Source of the DNA: Burkholderia sp. PAMC 26561
GTDB lineage: Bacteria; Pseudomonadota; Gammaproteobacteria; Burkholderiales; Burkholderiaceae
Reading direction: 5' to 3'
DNA length: 64,000 nt
Assembly (NCBI RefSeq): GCF_001557535.2
Contig: NZ_CP014306.1
Coordinates: 62,001-126,000 of the forward strand
Positions within the stretch are counted from its first letter, which is position 1. Every line of letters starts with the position of its first letter. This document shows positions 8,482-18,247 of the stretch, piece by piece. Position numbers and translations under genes: made by a program. The notes below the pieces were generated by a model. That model did no database searches. It saw nothing but the letters and a program-made list of their open reading frames with translations, and was not told the origin of the DNA.

Positions 8482-9348
8482 TCAATGCGCTTTTTCCGAT
8501 GACCGGGCCGGATTCGGCCGGCCTCGCAAACTCATGTATCCCCACCAGGCGTAGCCCGAAAAGCCGTAGAGAACGAAGAGTCCGAACAGCATCAACGGCG
8601 GATCGGACGATACCAGCACGAACGCCACAACCACCAGCAATACGCCGGCGAACGGGACGCGGAACCTGACATCCAGCGCCTTGCCGCTGTAGAACGGCGC
8701 GTTCGAGACCATCGTCACGCCTGCATAGATGGTCAGCGCGAATGCCACCCAGGGCAGCCAGACCAGCTTGAGCGGCACGCGGTTATCGGTGGCGAGCCAC
8801 ACGAAACCCGCGATCAACGCCGCCGCAGCCGGGCTCGGCAAGCCCTGGAAATAACGTTTGTCGACCACGCCGACGTTCGTATTGAAGCGCGCCAGACGCA
8901 AAGCCGCGCCCGAGCAATACACGAAAGCCGCGAGCCAGCCCCATCGGCCAAGATCCTTCAGGATCCATTCGTACATCACCAGCGCGGGCGCAACGCCGAA
9001 CGACACCATGTCGGACAAGCTGTCGAACTGCTCGCCAAACGCGCTCTGCGTATGCGTCATGCGAGCGACACGGCCATCCATGCCGTCGAGCACCATGGCC
9101 ACGAAGATCGCGATGGCGGCGATTTCGAAGCGCACGTTCATTGCCTGAACGACGGCGAAAAAACCGCAAAACAGCGCGGCGGTGGTGAATGCATTGGGCA
9201 GCAAGTAAATGCCGCGTTTTCTAAGGAACTGTTGCCGCTTCGCACGCCTCGTTTCGAGCACGCCGAGGTCCTGCGCCGATTTGTTGCGTCGAAACGCCCG
9301 CGGGGGTGTTGTCGTGCTTCGTGTCCGGCGCGGTTTGAGTGCCGCCAT
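8482..9348 (-). CDS. pssA: CDP-diacylglycerol-serine O-phosphatidyltransferase
   Basis: This inner-membrane enzyme makes phosphatidylserine from CDP-diacylglycerol and serine. The 288-residue product has the CDP-alcohol phosphotransferase motif (DG-x2-DG-x-AR...G-x3-D-x3-D) in DGMDGRVARMTHTQSAFGEQ followed by FDSLSD, around residues 87-113. Six or more hydrophobic segments follow, as in the Bacillus/Helicobacter-type integral-membrane Pss rather than the E. coli PLD-type enzyme. The first 45 residues are basic and polar. The gene for the next enzyme (psd) lies just upstream on the same strand, 43 nt away, so the two are likely co-transcribed. Confidence 0.93.
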   Translation of the reverse strand: MAALKPRRTRSTTTPPRAFRRNKSAQDLGVLETRRAKRQQFLRKRGIYLLPNAFTTAALFCGFFAVVQAMNVRFEIAAIAIFVAMVLDGMDGRVARMTHTQSAFGEQFDSLSDMVSFGVAPALVMYEWILKDLGRWGWLAAFVYCSGAALRLARFNTNVGVVDKRYFQGLPSPAAAALIAGFVWLATDNRVPLKLVWLPWVAFALTIYAGVTMVSNAPFYSGKALDVRFRVPFAGVLLVVVAFVLVSSDPPLMLFGLFVLYGFSGYAWWGYMSLRGRPNPARSSEKAH

Positions 9349-9391
9349 CGAGTCCTCCGTTGTGCAGCCTGGTTTTACCGCTTATCTATGC

Positions 9392-10036
9392 TTACTCTGC
9401 AAACTCGGCAAGAATCGTGGACGACGCCGATACCTTCTCCCCAATCGCCACGCGCGGACGGCTTCCAACCGGCAAATACACGTCGACACGCGATCCAAAA
9501 CGGATAAAACCATAGCGCTGGCCACGATTGAGCGGCTCGCCCACGTGGACATAGCACAAAATGCGCCGCGCGATCAGGCCGGCGATCTGCACCGACGTCA
9601 CCGTATGGCCCGCCGCGGTCTGGATCACGATGGCGTTACGTTCGTTCTCGGTCGATGCTTTGTCGACGGCCGCGTTCAGGTACGAACCCGGGAAATACTC
9701 GACCTTGCTGATCGCGCCATCCACCGGCGAGCGTTGCGAGTGGACATTGAACACGTTCATGAACACGCTGATCTTGAGCGCTTCGCGGTTTGCGTATGGG
9801 TCATGCGCCGTTTCCACAGCGACGATGCGGCCGTCCGCGGGGCACAGCACGGCATTCGCCTGAACCGGGATGGGGCGCGCGGGATCGCGGAAAAACTGCA
9901 CGACGAAGATCGCAAGCAGCCAGAACGGCCAGGCAAACCCAAAGCCGCCGATGGCCTGGATCAACACGGCAATGACAACCGCAATGGCAATAAACGGCCA
10001 GCCTTCGCGCGCGATGATCGGATGTGGATAGTTCAT
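9392..10036 (-). CDS. psd: Phosphatidylserine decarboxylase proenzyme (short form)
   Basis: This enzyme decarboxylates phosphatidylserine to phosphatidylethanolamine. The 214-residue protein is the short Psd type: membrane segments at about 12-48, then [23 protein letters not shown], and [15 protein letters not shown] with the conserved His. The self-cleavage site is Gly181-Ser182 in [11 protein letters not shown]; Ser182 would become the pyruvoyl group of the small subunit. It sits between ilvC and pssA on the minus strand. A terminator hairpin separates it from ilvC, so some transcription probably starts just upstream. Clustering with ilvBHC is common in Burkholderiales. Confidence 0.94.
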   Translation of the reverse strand: MNYPHPIIAREGWPFIAIAVVIAVLIQAIGGFGFAWPFWLLAIFVVQFFRDPARPIPVQANAVLCPADGRIVAVETAHDPYANREALKISVFMNVFNVHSQRSPVDGAISKVEYFPGSYLNAAVDKASTENERNAIVIQTAAGHTVTSVQIAGLIARRILCYVHVGEPLNRGQRYGFIRFGSRVDVYLPVGSRPRVAIGEKVSASSTILAEFAE

Positions 10037-10073
10037 GAACGAGTTCTATATTTTAGTAAAACCGTAGGATAGC

Positions 10074-10128
10074 AAAAGCCGTCCGGCGCCAAGCGACCCC
10101 GGACGGCTTTCGGTCTTCACTAAGACCG
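10074..10128 (-). terminator. Terminator hairpins after ilvC
   Basis: A perfect 9-bp stem GCCGTCCGG/CCGGACGGC (10078-10086 with 10099-10107), followed on the minus strand by TTTTG, lies just after the ilvC stop. A second small hairpin (CGGTCTT/AAGACCG, 10111-10128) precedes it. Together they should stop much of the ilv transcript before psd. Confidence 0.75.
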
Positions 10129-10167
10129 GCAAACAACACCGGTCGTTCAAGCGATATCAGGCAATAT

Positions 10168-11753
<1,586 letters not shown>

Positions 11754-11864
11754 GATTTGCGTTCCCGATTAATCCAGTTGGATGGCGTGTTCTCGTCAGA
11801 CCCGCGCGCAATCGAACGTCTTTTGTGAAGACGGGCGCGCGCGAATCCGCACAGGAAACAGCCG

Positions 11865-13628
11865 TTATAGATCTTCCGATCCGAGCAGCATTTCCGTGAT
11901 GCCCTTGCCTGCCTGGACCATCGGAAAGACGTTTTCGGTGGGATCTGTCTGGAAGTCGAGGAATACCGTGCGATCCTTCAGGCGCAATGCTTCTTTCAAC
12001 GCCGGTTCGACATCGCGCGTATGTTCGATGCGCATGCCTACATGGCCGTACGCTTCGGCGAGCTTCACGAAATCAGGCAGCGCGTCCATGTACGAACTGG
12101 AATAACGCTTCTTGTATTCGATCTGCTGCCACTGGCGAACCATGCCGAGATAGCGGTTGTTCAGCGAGATGATCTTGATCGGCGTGTTGTACTGCTTGCA
12201 CGTCGACAATTCCTGGATGCACATCTGGATCGAGCCTTCGCCCGTGATGCACAGCACTTCGTCGTCCGGATGTGCCATCTTCACGCCCATGGCAGCCGGC
12301 AAACCGAAGCCCATGGTGCCGAGCCCGCCCGAGTTGATCCAGCGGCGCGGCTCGTTGAACCGGTAGAACTGCGCGGCCCACATCTGGTGCTGGCCCACGT
12401 CCGAACAGACGTACGCTTCGCCGCCGGTGAGCTCCCAGGCTTTTTCGACCACATATTGCGGCTTGATGATCTCGCTCTTGCGGTCGAACTTGAGGCAGTC
12501 CTTCGAACGCCATGCTTCGATGTCCTTCCACCAGTCGGCAAGCGCCGCGGTATCGGGGCCATGGTCGGCCGTCTGCAATTGCTCGATCAGTTCCTTCAGC
12601 ACTTCCTTCACGTCGCCGACGATGGGGATATCGACCTTCACACGCTTGGAAATGGACGACGGATCGATGTCGATGTGAATGATCTTCTTCGCGTGCGACG
12701 CAAAATGCTCCGGATCGCCGATCACGCGGTCATCGAACCGCGCGCCGATCGCGATCAGCACGTCGCAATGCTGCATGGCCATGTTGGCTTCGTACGTGCC
12801 ATGCATGCCGAGCATACCGAGGAACTGCTTCTTGTCCGCGCGATACCCGCCGAGACCCATCAGCGTGTTTGTGACCGGATAACCGAGCAGATCGGCGAAC
12901 TGGTTCAGCTCGCGCGCCGCATTCGCCAGGATGATGCCGCCGCCGGTATAGATATACGGACGCTTGGCCGACAGCAAAAGCTGCACGGCCTTGCGGATCT
13001 GGCCCGAATGGCCTTTGGTGACCGGATTGTACGAACGCAGCGAGACGGATTTGACCGGCTCGTATTTGCACGGCGTCTTTGAAACGTCTTTCGGAATGTC
13101 GATCAGCACCGGGCCGGGACGGCCTGTGCGCGCGATATAAAACGCTTTCTTGATGGTGGAGGCCAGTTCACGCACGTCCTTCACGAGGAAGTTGTGCTTC
13201 ACGCACGGGCGTGTGATGCCGACCGTGTCGCACTCCTGGAACGCATCCTGGCCAATTGCCGCAGTCGGAACCTGACCGCTGATGACGACGAGCGGAATGG
13301 AGTCCATGTAAGCCGTGGCGATACCGGTCACCGCGTTGGTGACGCCGGGGCCCGAGGTCACGAGGCACACGCCGACGTTGCCGGTGGAACGCGCATAGGC
13401 GTCGGCGGCATGAACCGCGGCCTGTTCGTGGCGCACGAGGATATGCTGGATCTGGTCCTGCTTGTACAACTCGTCGTAGATATAGAGTACCGAGCCGCCG
13501 GGATAGCCCCAAATGAACTCGACGTTCTCGTCAGCCAGCGCGCGCATGAGCACGGTGCCGCCAATGGATTGCGCTTCGAGTGGGGAAGTCGTATCCGACG
13601 TGGAGAATTCCGCGCTGGGCATATTCAT
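11865..13628 (-). CDS. ilvB: Acetolactate synthase large (catalytic) subunit
   Basis: This ThDP-dependent enzyme makes 2-acetolactate or 2-aceto-2-hydroxybutyrate. The 587-residue protein has the N-terminal PYR domain with the catalytic Glu in RHEQAAVHAADAYAR. The central FAD-binding region includes GARFDDRVIGD, and the C-terminal PP domain has GEGSIQMCIQELSTCKQYN...NN, the GDG-type ThDP motif in its GEG form. About 28 residues precede the conserved GGTVLMRAL start, a normal extension. An AAGGTGA site precedes the ATG. It heads the ilvBHC operon, with a promoter about 150 nt upstream. No branched-chain leader peptide was found in front of it, unlike leuA. Confidence 0.96.
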   Translation of the reverse strand: MNMPSAEFSTSDTTSPLEAQSIGGTVLMRALADENVEFIWGYPGGSVLYIYDELYKQDQIQHILVRHEQAAVHAADAYARSTGNVGVCLVTSGPGVTNAVTGIATAYMDSIPLVVISGQVPTAAIGQDAFQECDTVGITRPCVKHNFLVKDVRELASTIKKAFYIARTGRPGPVLIDIPKDVSKTPCKYEPVKSVSLRSYNPVTKGHSGQIRKAVQLLLSAKRPYIYTGGGIILANAARELNQFADLLGYPVTNTLMGLGGYRADKKQFLGMLGMHGTYEANMAMQHCDVLIAIGARFDDRVIGDPEHFASHAKKIIHIDIDPSSISKRVKVDIPIVGDVKEVLKELIEQLQTADHGPDTAALADWWKDIEAWRSKDCLKFDRKSEIIKPQYVVEKAWELTGGEAYVCSDVGQHQMWAAQFYRFNEPRRWINSGGLGTMGFGLPAAMGVKMAHPDDEVLCITGEGSIQMCIQELSTCKQYNTPIKIISLNNRYLGMVRQWQQIEYKKRYSSSYMDALPDFVKLAEAYGHVGMRIEHTRDVEPALKEALRLKDRTVFLDFQTDPTENVFPMVQAGKGITEMLLGSEDL

Positions 13629-13774
13629 ACATTCACCTTTCGAATTTTCGGCAAAAAATTGATTGGGTGCTCTCTGCCGGGCTTATGGCTCGGGTTCAAG
13701 CGGCGCGTCTAAATGGGAAGCGGGCTTCTTGGGCTCGCCTCAAAGAGACAGTTCACTGATGATGCGAGTCGGAA

Positions 13775-13804
13775 ACGATAGCCCGAGGCAATAAAGACAG
13801 TCAA
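13775..13804 (-). promoter_or_regulatory. Candidate ilvBHC promoter
   Basis: TTGACT (13804-13799) and TATCGT (13780-13775) are 18 bp apart on the minus strand. Transcription would start near 13768, giving a roughly 140-nt leader before ilvB. A short GTG ORF in that leader is not rich in Ile, Val or Leu. The rest of 13629-14012 must also hold the divergent sigma-factor gene's promoter, which I could not place. Confidence 0.55.
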
Positions 13805-14012
13805 GCAAAAACTTCTTGGACCCCAACCGGAATGCGCTGAAAAGGGGTGAAAAAAGGCTCGGAACTCTCCGAAATGATGCGGAAAAGTCTGCTTCTCGGG
13901 CCGCCGTCTGAGGCATTTCCTCGCTGTTCACCCAAAAGTTTGTTAGCATCCGCAGGTTTTTAACCTCTCACCAACCCTTATCGACGCACACTCGTTGCGC
14001 CGGGCCTCACGG

Positions 14013-14576
14013 ATGGCATCAGACAAGGAACTCGCCGATTTTCTGGCGGGCGTCGAAAGACGCGCGTTCAAGCAGACGGTGTACACCGTACGTGACGACG
14101 ACGCGGCGCTCGACATCGTTCAGGATGCGATGATCAAGCTCGCCGAAAAATACGGCGACCGCCCTCCGGCTGAATTGCCGCTTTTGTTTCAGCGTATCCT
14201 GCAAAATGCAACGCACGACTATTTCCGGCGCCAGAAGGTCAGGAATACGTGGGTGAGCCTGTTTTCGTCGTTCGGGAACGCAGACGACGACGAATTCGAC
14301 CCCCTCGAAACCTTCGAATCGCAGGATGGCACGGTCGGTGCGGAGAGCAGCGAAAGCCGGCTCGAGCGCGAACAGGTGCTCAATCTGATCGACGCGGAAA
14401 TCCAGAAATTGCCAGCACGTCAACGGGAAGCGTTTCTCATGCGTTACTGGGAGGATATGGATGTCGCCGAAACCGCCGCTGCAATGGGCTGCTCTGAGGG
14501 CAGCGTAAAAACGCATTGCTCGCGGGCCACGCATGCGCTGGCACACGCGCTGAAGGCGAAAGGAATCACGCTATGA
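14013..14576 (+). CDS. ECF-type RNA polymerase sigma factor
   Basis: A 187-residue sigma-70 family protein. Region 2 is at about 8-75 (DDDAALDIVQDAMIKLAEKYGD, then LLFQRILQNATHDYFRR). A Gly/Asp/Glu-rich linker follows, then region 4 at about 130-180 (LPARQREAFLMRYWEDMDVAETAAAMGCSEGSVKTH), whose helix-turn-helix would read the -35 element. The ATG at 14013 gives the MASDKELADFL start; six extra codons upstream are possible. The downstream gene starts inside its stop codon (ATGA), so translation is coupled. The signal it answers to is unknown; the second gene, encoding a short membrane protein, is a candidate anti-sigma factor only by position. Confidence 0.88.
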   Translation: MASDKELADFLAGVERRAFKQTVYTVRDDDAALDIVQDAMIKLAEKYGDRPPAELPLLFQRILQNATHDYFRRQKVRNTWVSLFSSFGNADDDEFDPLETFESQDGTVGAESSESRLEREQVLNLIDAEIQKLPARQREAFLMRYWEDMDVAETAAAMGCSEGSVKTHCSRATHALAHALKAKGITL

Positions 14577-15007
14577 GCAACGCTCTCGATCAGAAAGAAG
14601 CCGAATTCGCGCTGAAGGTACGCCGCGCGCTCGACGAAAGTATTACAACGCTACCTGCCGCGTCGCTCGACAAGCTCGCGGCGGCCCGGCGGACGGCGCT
14701 CGCCCGCAAGAAGCCGGAAAAAGTCGCAGTGCCGGTTTTTGCCCCGGCGCTCGCAGGTGCGGGCATGGCGCCAAGCCTCGGCGGCCCGGTTCCCGGTCCG
14801 TCAGGCAAACGCGGCCGCTTTTCGCGGTTGGCGCTTGCGTGGCCGTTGCTGGCGCTTGCGATCGGACTGGCGGGTATTGCTTATTGGGAAGATCAGCAGC
14901 GTACCGCCGAACTCGCCGATATCGACGCGGCCATGCTGAGCGACAACCTTCCGCTCGACGCCTATCTCGACCACGGTTTCAACGCGTACCTGACGCGTAA
15001 TCATTAA
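14573..15007 (+). CDS. DUF3619 single-pass membrane protein, possible anti-sigma factor
   Basis: 144 residues, starting at the ATG that overlaps the sigma gene's stop. The N-terminus (about 1-45) is helical and charged (EAEFALKVRRALDESITTLP). A Pro/Gly-rich stretch follows, then one membrane segment near 85-103 (LALAWPLLALAIGLAGIAYW) and a short acidic periplasmic tail. This shape, cytoplasmic helix plus one membrane pass directly after a sigma gene, is typical of anti-sigma factors, but no known zinc-binding anti-sigma motif is present. I assign the DUF3619 family by resemblance; the function is inference. Confidence 0.7.
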   Translation: MSNALDQKEAEFALKVRRALDESITTLPAASLDKLAAARRTALARKKPEKVAVPVFAPALAGAGMAPSLGGPVPGPSGKRGRFSRLALAWPLLALAIGLAGIAYWEDQQRTAELADIDAAMLSDNLPLDAYLDHGFNAYLTRNH

Positions 15008-15025
15008 GTCTGCAGGAGTTATCGG

Positions 15026-15757
15026 GTGAGTTACAAGCGCGGCCTCGCGATTGTCTTTGGATGCGCAATTGCGGGACTCGTCGCGTTTGCCGCCACCTAT
15101 CCGCGATTCTACTCGGCCGCTTCCGCGGTTACCGTTGCTGCCGCGCCTTCCGGCGCGAGCGCGGCGGACGTGTTGTCCCCGCTTTCATCGCTCTCCCCCG
15201 ACAGCCCTCTCGCCTGGAATCGGCTCACCGAAACCCAGCGAACCGCACTCGCGCCCTTTGCAAAACAATGGGATCAGTTCAGCGAAGAGCGCAAGCTGAA
15301 GTGGATGAAGATCGCGTCGCGGTATCCCAAGCTCTCGCCCGAAGGGCAAAAGCGCTTGCACGAGCGGATGGCCGAATGGGTCCGCATGACGCCGGACCAG
15401 CGCAAGGTCGCGCGGGAAAATTACCAGGTCTCCAAGTCCGTGCCGGTTGAAAAGCGCGAACGCGCCTGGGATGCGTATCAGAAGCTTCCCGAAGAGCAAA
15501 AGAAGAAATTGGCGGCAGCCGAGAAACCTCGCCGGCCGACCGTCGTCAGCGCGCCGCCCTCCGGAAAAACCGAAGTCAAGGACATCAACCGGCTGATTAC
15601 CGGCCGGGACCACTGGCATGCGTCCGACGCTATGGGAGCAGACATCGGCACGCCTGCGTCTGTAGCGCCCGCCATTCCGAGTGCGGCCAGTTTTGTTCCC
15701 GCCACGCCGATTCCGGTTTCGCCTCAGCAGGCACCATCGATCTTCAACGGTTCCTGA
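15026..15757 (+). CDS. DUF3106 protein
   Basis: 243 residues from a GTG start preceded by GGAGTTATCG. The N-terminus has one hydrophobic segment (about 6-25, signal or anchor). Then comes the repeated DUF3106 pattern of Trp/Leu and charged residues: LTETQRTALAPFAKQWDQFS, RKLKWMKIASRYPKLSPEGQ, RMAEWVRMTPDQRKVARENY. The C-terminus is Pro/Ala-rich and probably unstructured. The family is known mainly from betaproteobacteria beside this sigma gene; its function is unknown. It is the third gene of the sigma operon, 18 nt after the second, and probably acts in the periplasm or at the membrane. Confidence 0.75.
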   Translation: MSYKRGLAIVFGCAIAGLVAFAATYPRFYSAASAVTVAAAPSGASAADVLSPLSSLSPDSPLAWNRLTETQRTALAPFAKQWDQFSEERKLKWMKIASRYPKLSPEGQKRLHERMAEWVRMTPDQRKVARENYQVSKSVPVEKRERAWDAYQKLPEEQKKKLAAAEKPRRPTVVSAPPSGKTEVKDINRLITGRDHWHASDAMGADIGTPASVAPAIPSAASFVPATPIPVSPQQAPSIFNGS

Positions 15758-15760
15758 GCC

Positions 15761-16288
15761 ATGGTGAGTGCTTCCTTCGAGTCACTCGCCGCAGCCCCAT
15801 TGGTCGCGCCCAAGTTGCGCCGCCGCCTCGCCACCATGGTCTACGAGGGCGTGATCCTCTTTGGGATCGTGTTCATCGCCGGATACCTGTTCAGCACGCT
15901 CACGCAGCAACGCAACGGACTCACCCATCACAACCTTTTGATGACGTGGATCGGGATCGTGCTCGCGATTTATTTCGTCTACTTCTGGACCCATGGCGGC
16001 CAGACGCTGCCCATGAAGACGTGGCGCCTTAAAGTGGTCGATGCCCGCGGCGCCAAGGTCTCGACGGCGCGCGCCGTGTTGCGGTTCGTTTTAGCCTGGT
16101 TATGGTTCTTGCCGCCGCTTGCGCTGCATCCGTTGCTCGGCTTGAGTGTGCCCGTCACGCTGTGTCTGTGCGCCGGGTGGATCGTGCTATGGGCAGCGGC
16201 CGTATGGCTTGATCCGTCGAGACAGTTCCTGCACGACCGGATGGCAGGCACGCGCGTGGTGGCTGTGTCGCCGACGGTCCCTGCTTGA
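15761..16288 (+). CDS. RDD family membrane protein
   Basis: 175 residues with the RDD family pattern. RRRLATMVYEGVILFGIVFIAGYLF replaces the usual Arg-Asp-Asp entry sequence with Arg-Arg-Leu and a Tyr-Glu pair. HGGQTLPMKTWRLKVVDARG is the conserved G-Q-T-x-G-K/M segment, and two further hydrophobic segments follow (to about 160). Family members are small inner-membrane proteins, some linked to ion or osmolyte transport. The gene starts 3 nt after the DUF3106 stop and ends the sigma operon. Confidence 0.8.
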   Translation: MVSASFESLAAAPLVAPKLRRRLATMVYEGVILFGIVFIAGYLFSTLTQQRNGLTHHNLLMTWIGIVLAIYFVYFWTHGGQTLPMKTWRLKVVDARGAKVSTARAVLRFVLAWLWFLPPLALHPLLGLSVPVTLCLCAGWIVLWAAAVWLDPSRQFLHDRMAGTRVVAVSPTVPA

Positions 16289-16321
16289 TCGATGGCCCGG
16301 CGCCTTCGTCCTTACTCCAAA

Positions 16322-17071
16322 TCAACTCAGCCAGTCCGGATCATTGTTCAACGCCATATGCAGGTTGTCGTTGAAGTGATGCACACGAAAACCTTCCTGC
16401 GCGAATAACGTGTCCAGCGCGCGTCGCGTGTAAATGGTGATGTGGCCATTACGCGGCGCGATGTACCAGTGGTCCATACCGCGTGGCGGCACGTGATCGA
16501 TGGTCAATGTCGAGAACAGCAGCACGCCGCGCGGACCCAGTAGCCCCAAGGCTTCCCGGACGGTCGCGACCGGCTCCGGTGTGTGTTCGAGCACTTCGAA
16601 AGCGCTGACGAAGTCGAAGGAATCGGAGGGCGGCGGCGCATCGGCCGCGTCCATCGGGTCCCAGCTCCGGGCGTCCAATCCACCTTTTCGTAACAGTCCC
16701 GCCAGCTTTCCATTCCCGCCGCCGTAGTCCAGGCATTTCAGGTCTTTGCCCTTCTTGACGAAATCAACAATGAAGGCGGCGTTACTGGCCGGCCGCGCAG
16801 CGACATAATCAGGGTCGATCAGCACGTAGTCGTCGTTATAGATGTGCTGCACGTATTCGGCCTTGCTCCAGTCGTCGAACGCTCGTGTGAAGACAAGACC
16901 GCATTCATTGCATCGGTGGTAATAGATCGGCACGCCCGTGAGCGGCAGATAGTGGCCGCGCGCTTCTTCACAACTCTTTTGAAAATCGGTGACACCGTAA
17001 AGAGGCGCCTGCGCGTTGCAGATCTTGCAAGTCGATACGCATTCGACGGGACGTACCGTTACGTTAAGCAT
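16322..17071 (-). CDS. Zinc-ribbon class I SAM-dependent methyltransferase
   Basis: 249 residues. The N-terminus has two Cys pairs (CKICNA and CNECGLVF) that would form a zinc ribbon. A Rossmann methyltransferase domain follows: CLDYGGGNGKLAGLLRKGG (motif I, about residue 113), FDFVSAFEVLEHTPEPVATV (motif IV) and a histidine-rich substrate region (WYIAPRNGHITIY). This arrangement is common in methyltransferases acting on nucleotide-linked or polysaccharide sugars, but the substrate is not known. It converges on the RDD gene (33 nt between stops) and stands alone. Confidence 0.78.
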   Translation of the reverse strand: MLNVTVRPVECVSTCKICNAQAPLYGVTDFQKSCEEARGHYLPLTGVPIYYHRCNECGLVFTRAFDDWSKAEYVQHIYNDDYVLIDPDYVAARPASNAAFIVDFVKKGKDLKCLDYGGGNGKLAGLLRKGGLDARSWDPMDAADAPPPSDSFDFVSAFEVLEHTPEPVATVREALGLLGPRGVLLFSTLTIDHVPPRGMDHWYIAPRNGHITIYTRRALDTLFAQEGFRVHHFNDNLHMALNNDPDWLS

Positions 17072-17211
17072 TAGTTAGGATTCCGCTGGAAACCAGCGAG
17101 TATAGAGTCGAATGTCGCTCCATTAGGCGACCGCGTGCGCAGTTTTTACAGATCCTGCAATAGATGCAACAACTGTGTATCGGACACCCGATCAAAAAGA
17201 AGTTTTTGTGA

Positions 17212-17229
17212 CTGTCATGGCACCGTCAC
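17212..17229 (+). promoter_or_regulatory. Candidate Pho box (PhoB site) upstream of the phospholipid-remodelling genes
   Basis: CTGTCAT (17212-17218), a 4-nt spacer, then CCGTCAC (17223-17229): two 7-mers in direct orientation with 11-bp period, close to the PhoB consensus repeat CTGTCAT. It lies 46 nt upstream of the preferred start of the next gene. I see no good -10 to pair with it. Confidence 0.55.
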
Positions 17230-17274
17230 GCTGGCATGGCGCAATGGGCTCACTGCAACCCGTTGCGCGTGCCC

Positions 17275-18219
17275 ATGGCCACCAAATCGTCTGCGAGTAA
17301 CCTCAGTGATCTGTTAGGCGTTACCCTCCGCGATGCAGAAGCCATTGCGTTTCGCACCGGCGCCGCGCCATCTGCACCACCCGAAACGACCGGCGCGAAC
17401 CTCGCGCCACAAGGCACTTCACGTCTCGACGATGCCCCCGCCGACCATCGGTACCGCACCATCTGGCTCTCCGATATCCACCTCGGCTCCGGCGGCTGCC
17501 AGGCGAACTACCTGCTCGACTTTCTTCGCTACAACGACTCGGAATACCTGTATCTGGTCGGCGACATCATCGACGGATGGCAGCTTCGCAAAGGCTGGTT
17601 CTGGCCGCAGGCGCACAACGACGTGATTCAAAAGATCCTGCGCAAAGCCCGCAAAGGCACGCAGGTGGTCTACATCCCCGGCAATCACGACGAAGCCGCG
17701 CGCCAGTTCTGCGACCTTGCATTCGGCGATATCCACGTGCGCCAGGAAGCTTTCCACACCACGCTTGCCGGCAAGCGCTTGTGGATCGTTCACGGCGATC
17801 TCTTCGATGGCGTCATCCAGCACGCCAAGTGGCTCGCCTACCTGGGCGACACGCTCTACACGATCATCCTCTTGCTCAACCGCTGGTTCAATCGCGTGCG
17901 CAGCCGCTTCGGTTTCAACTACTGGTCGCTCTCGCAGTATCTCAAGCATCAGGTCAAGAACGCGGTCAATTTCATCTCGAAGTTCGAATCCGTGATGACC
18001 GATGAAGCCCGCCGGCGCGGCTGCGATGGCGTGGTCTGCGGGCACATTCACAAAGCGGAGATTCGCGATATAGACGGCGTTCTTTATTGCAACGACGGCG
18101 ACTGGGTCGAGAGTCTGTCGGCGCTCGTCGAGACGTTCGAAGGCGAACTGAAGATCGTCTATTGGACCGTATTGCGCGCACCAGAACACCACGCACAAAA
18201 GGCCGGGGCAACCGCCTGA
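17275..18219 (+). CDS. plcP: PlcP-like metallophosphoesterase (phospholipase C type; commonly annotated as UDP-2,3-diacylglucosamine hydrolase)
   Basis: A calcineurin-type phosphoesterase, 314 residues from this ATG; an ATG at 17236 abuts the Pho-box repeat, so it is less likely. All metal-binding blocks are present: SDIHLGSGG, GDIIDGWQLRKGWFWPQAHN, GNHDEAAR, HGDLFDG, CGHIHKAEIRD. The segment NRVRSRFGFNYWSLSQYLK and the ending DGDWVESLSALVE closely resemble what I recall of PlcP of Sinorhizobium, which removes the head group from phospholipids during phosphate starvation to yield diacylglycerol. LpxH is the alternative, but the next two genes (glycosyltransferase, DAG kinase) favour PlcP. The first 65 residues are a poorly conserved extension. 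Confidence 0.75.
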   Translation: MATKSSASNLSDLLGVTLRDAEAIAFRTGAAPSAPPETTGANLAPQGTSRLDDAPADHRYRTIWLSDIHLGSGGCQANYLLDFLRYNDSEYLYLVGDIIDGWQLRKGWFWPQAHNDVIQKILRKARKGTQVVYIPGNHDEAARQFCDLAFGDIHVRQEAFHTTLAGKRLWIVHGDLFDGVIQHAKWLAYLGDTLYTIILLLNRWFNRVRSRFGFNYWSLSQYLKHQVKNAVNFISKFESVMTDEARRRGCDGVVCGHIHKAEIRDIDGVLYCNDGDWVESLSALVETFEGELKIVYWTVLRAPEHHAQKAGATA

Positions 18220-18247
18220 GCATTTCACTTAACCGAGAGGCCATCGA

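Noticed and set aside
13740..13949. 69-codon minus-strand frame in the ilvB upstream region, considered as an ilv leader peptide
   Set aside because: It runs through the predicted promoter (13775-13804), so it would not be in the RNA, and it is not a run of Ile, Val or Leu codons.
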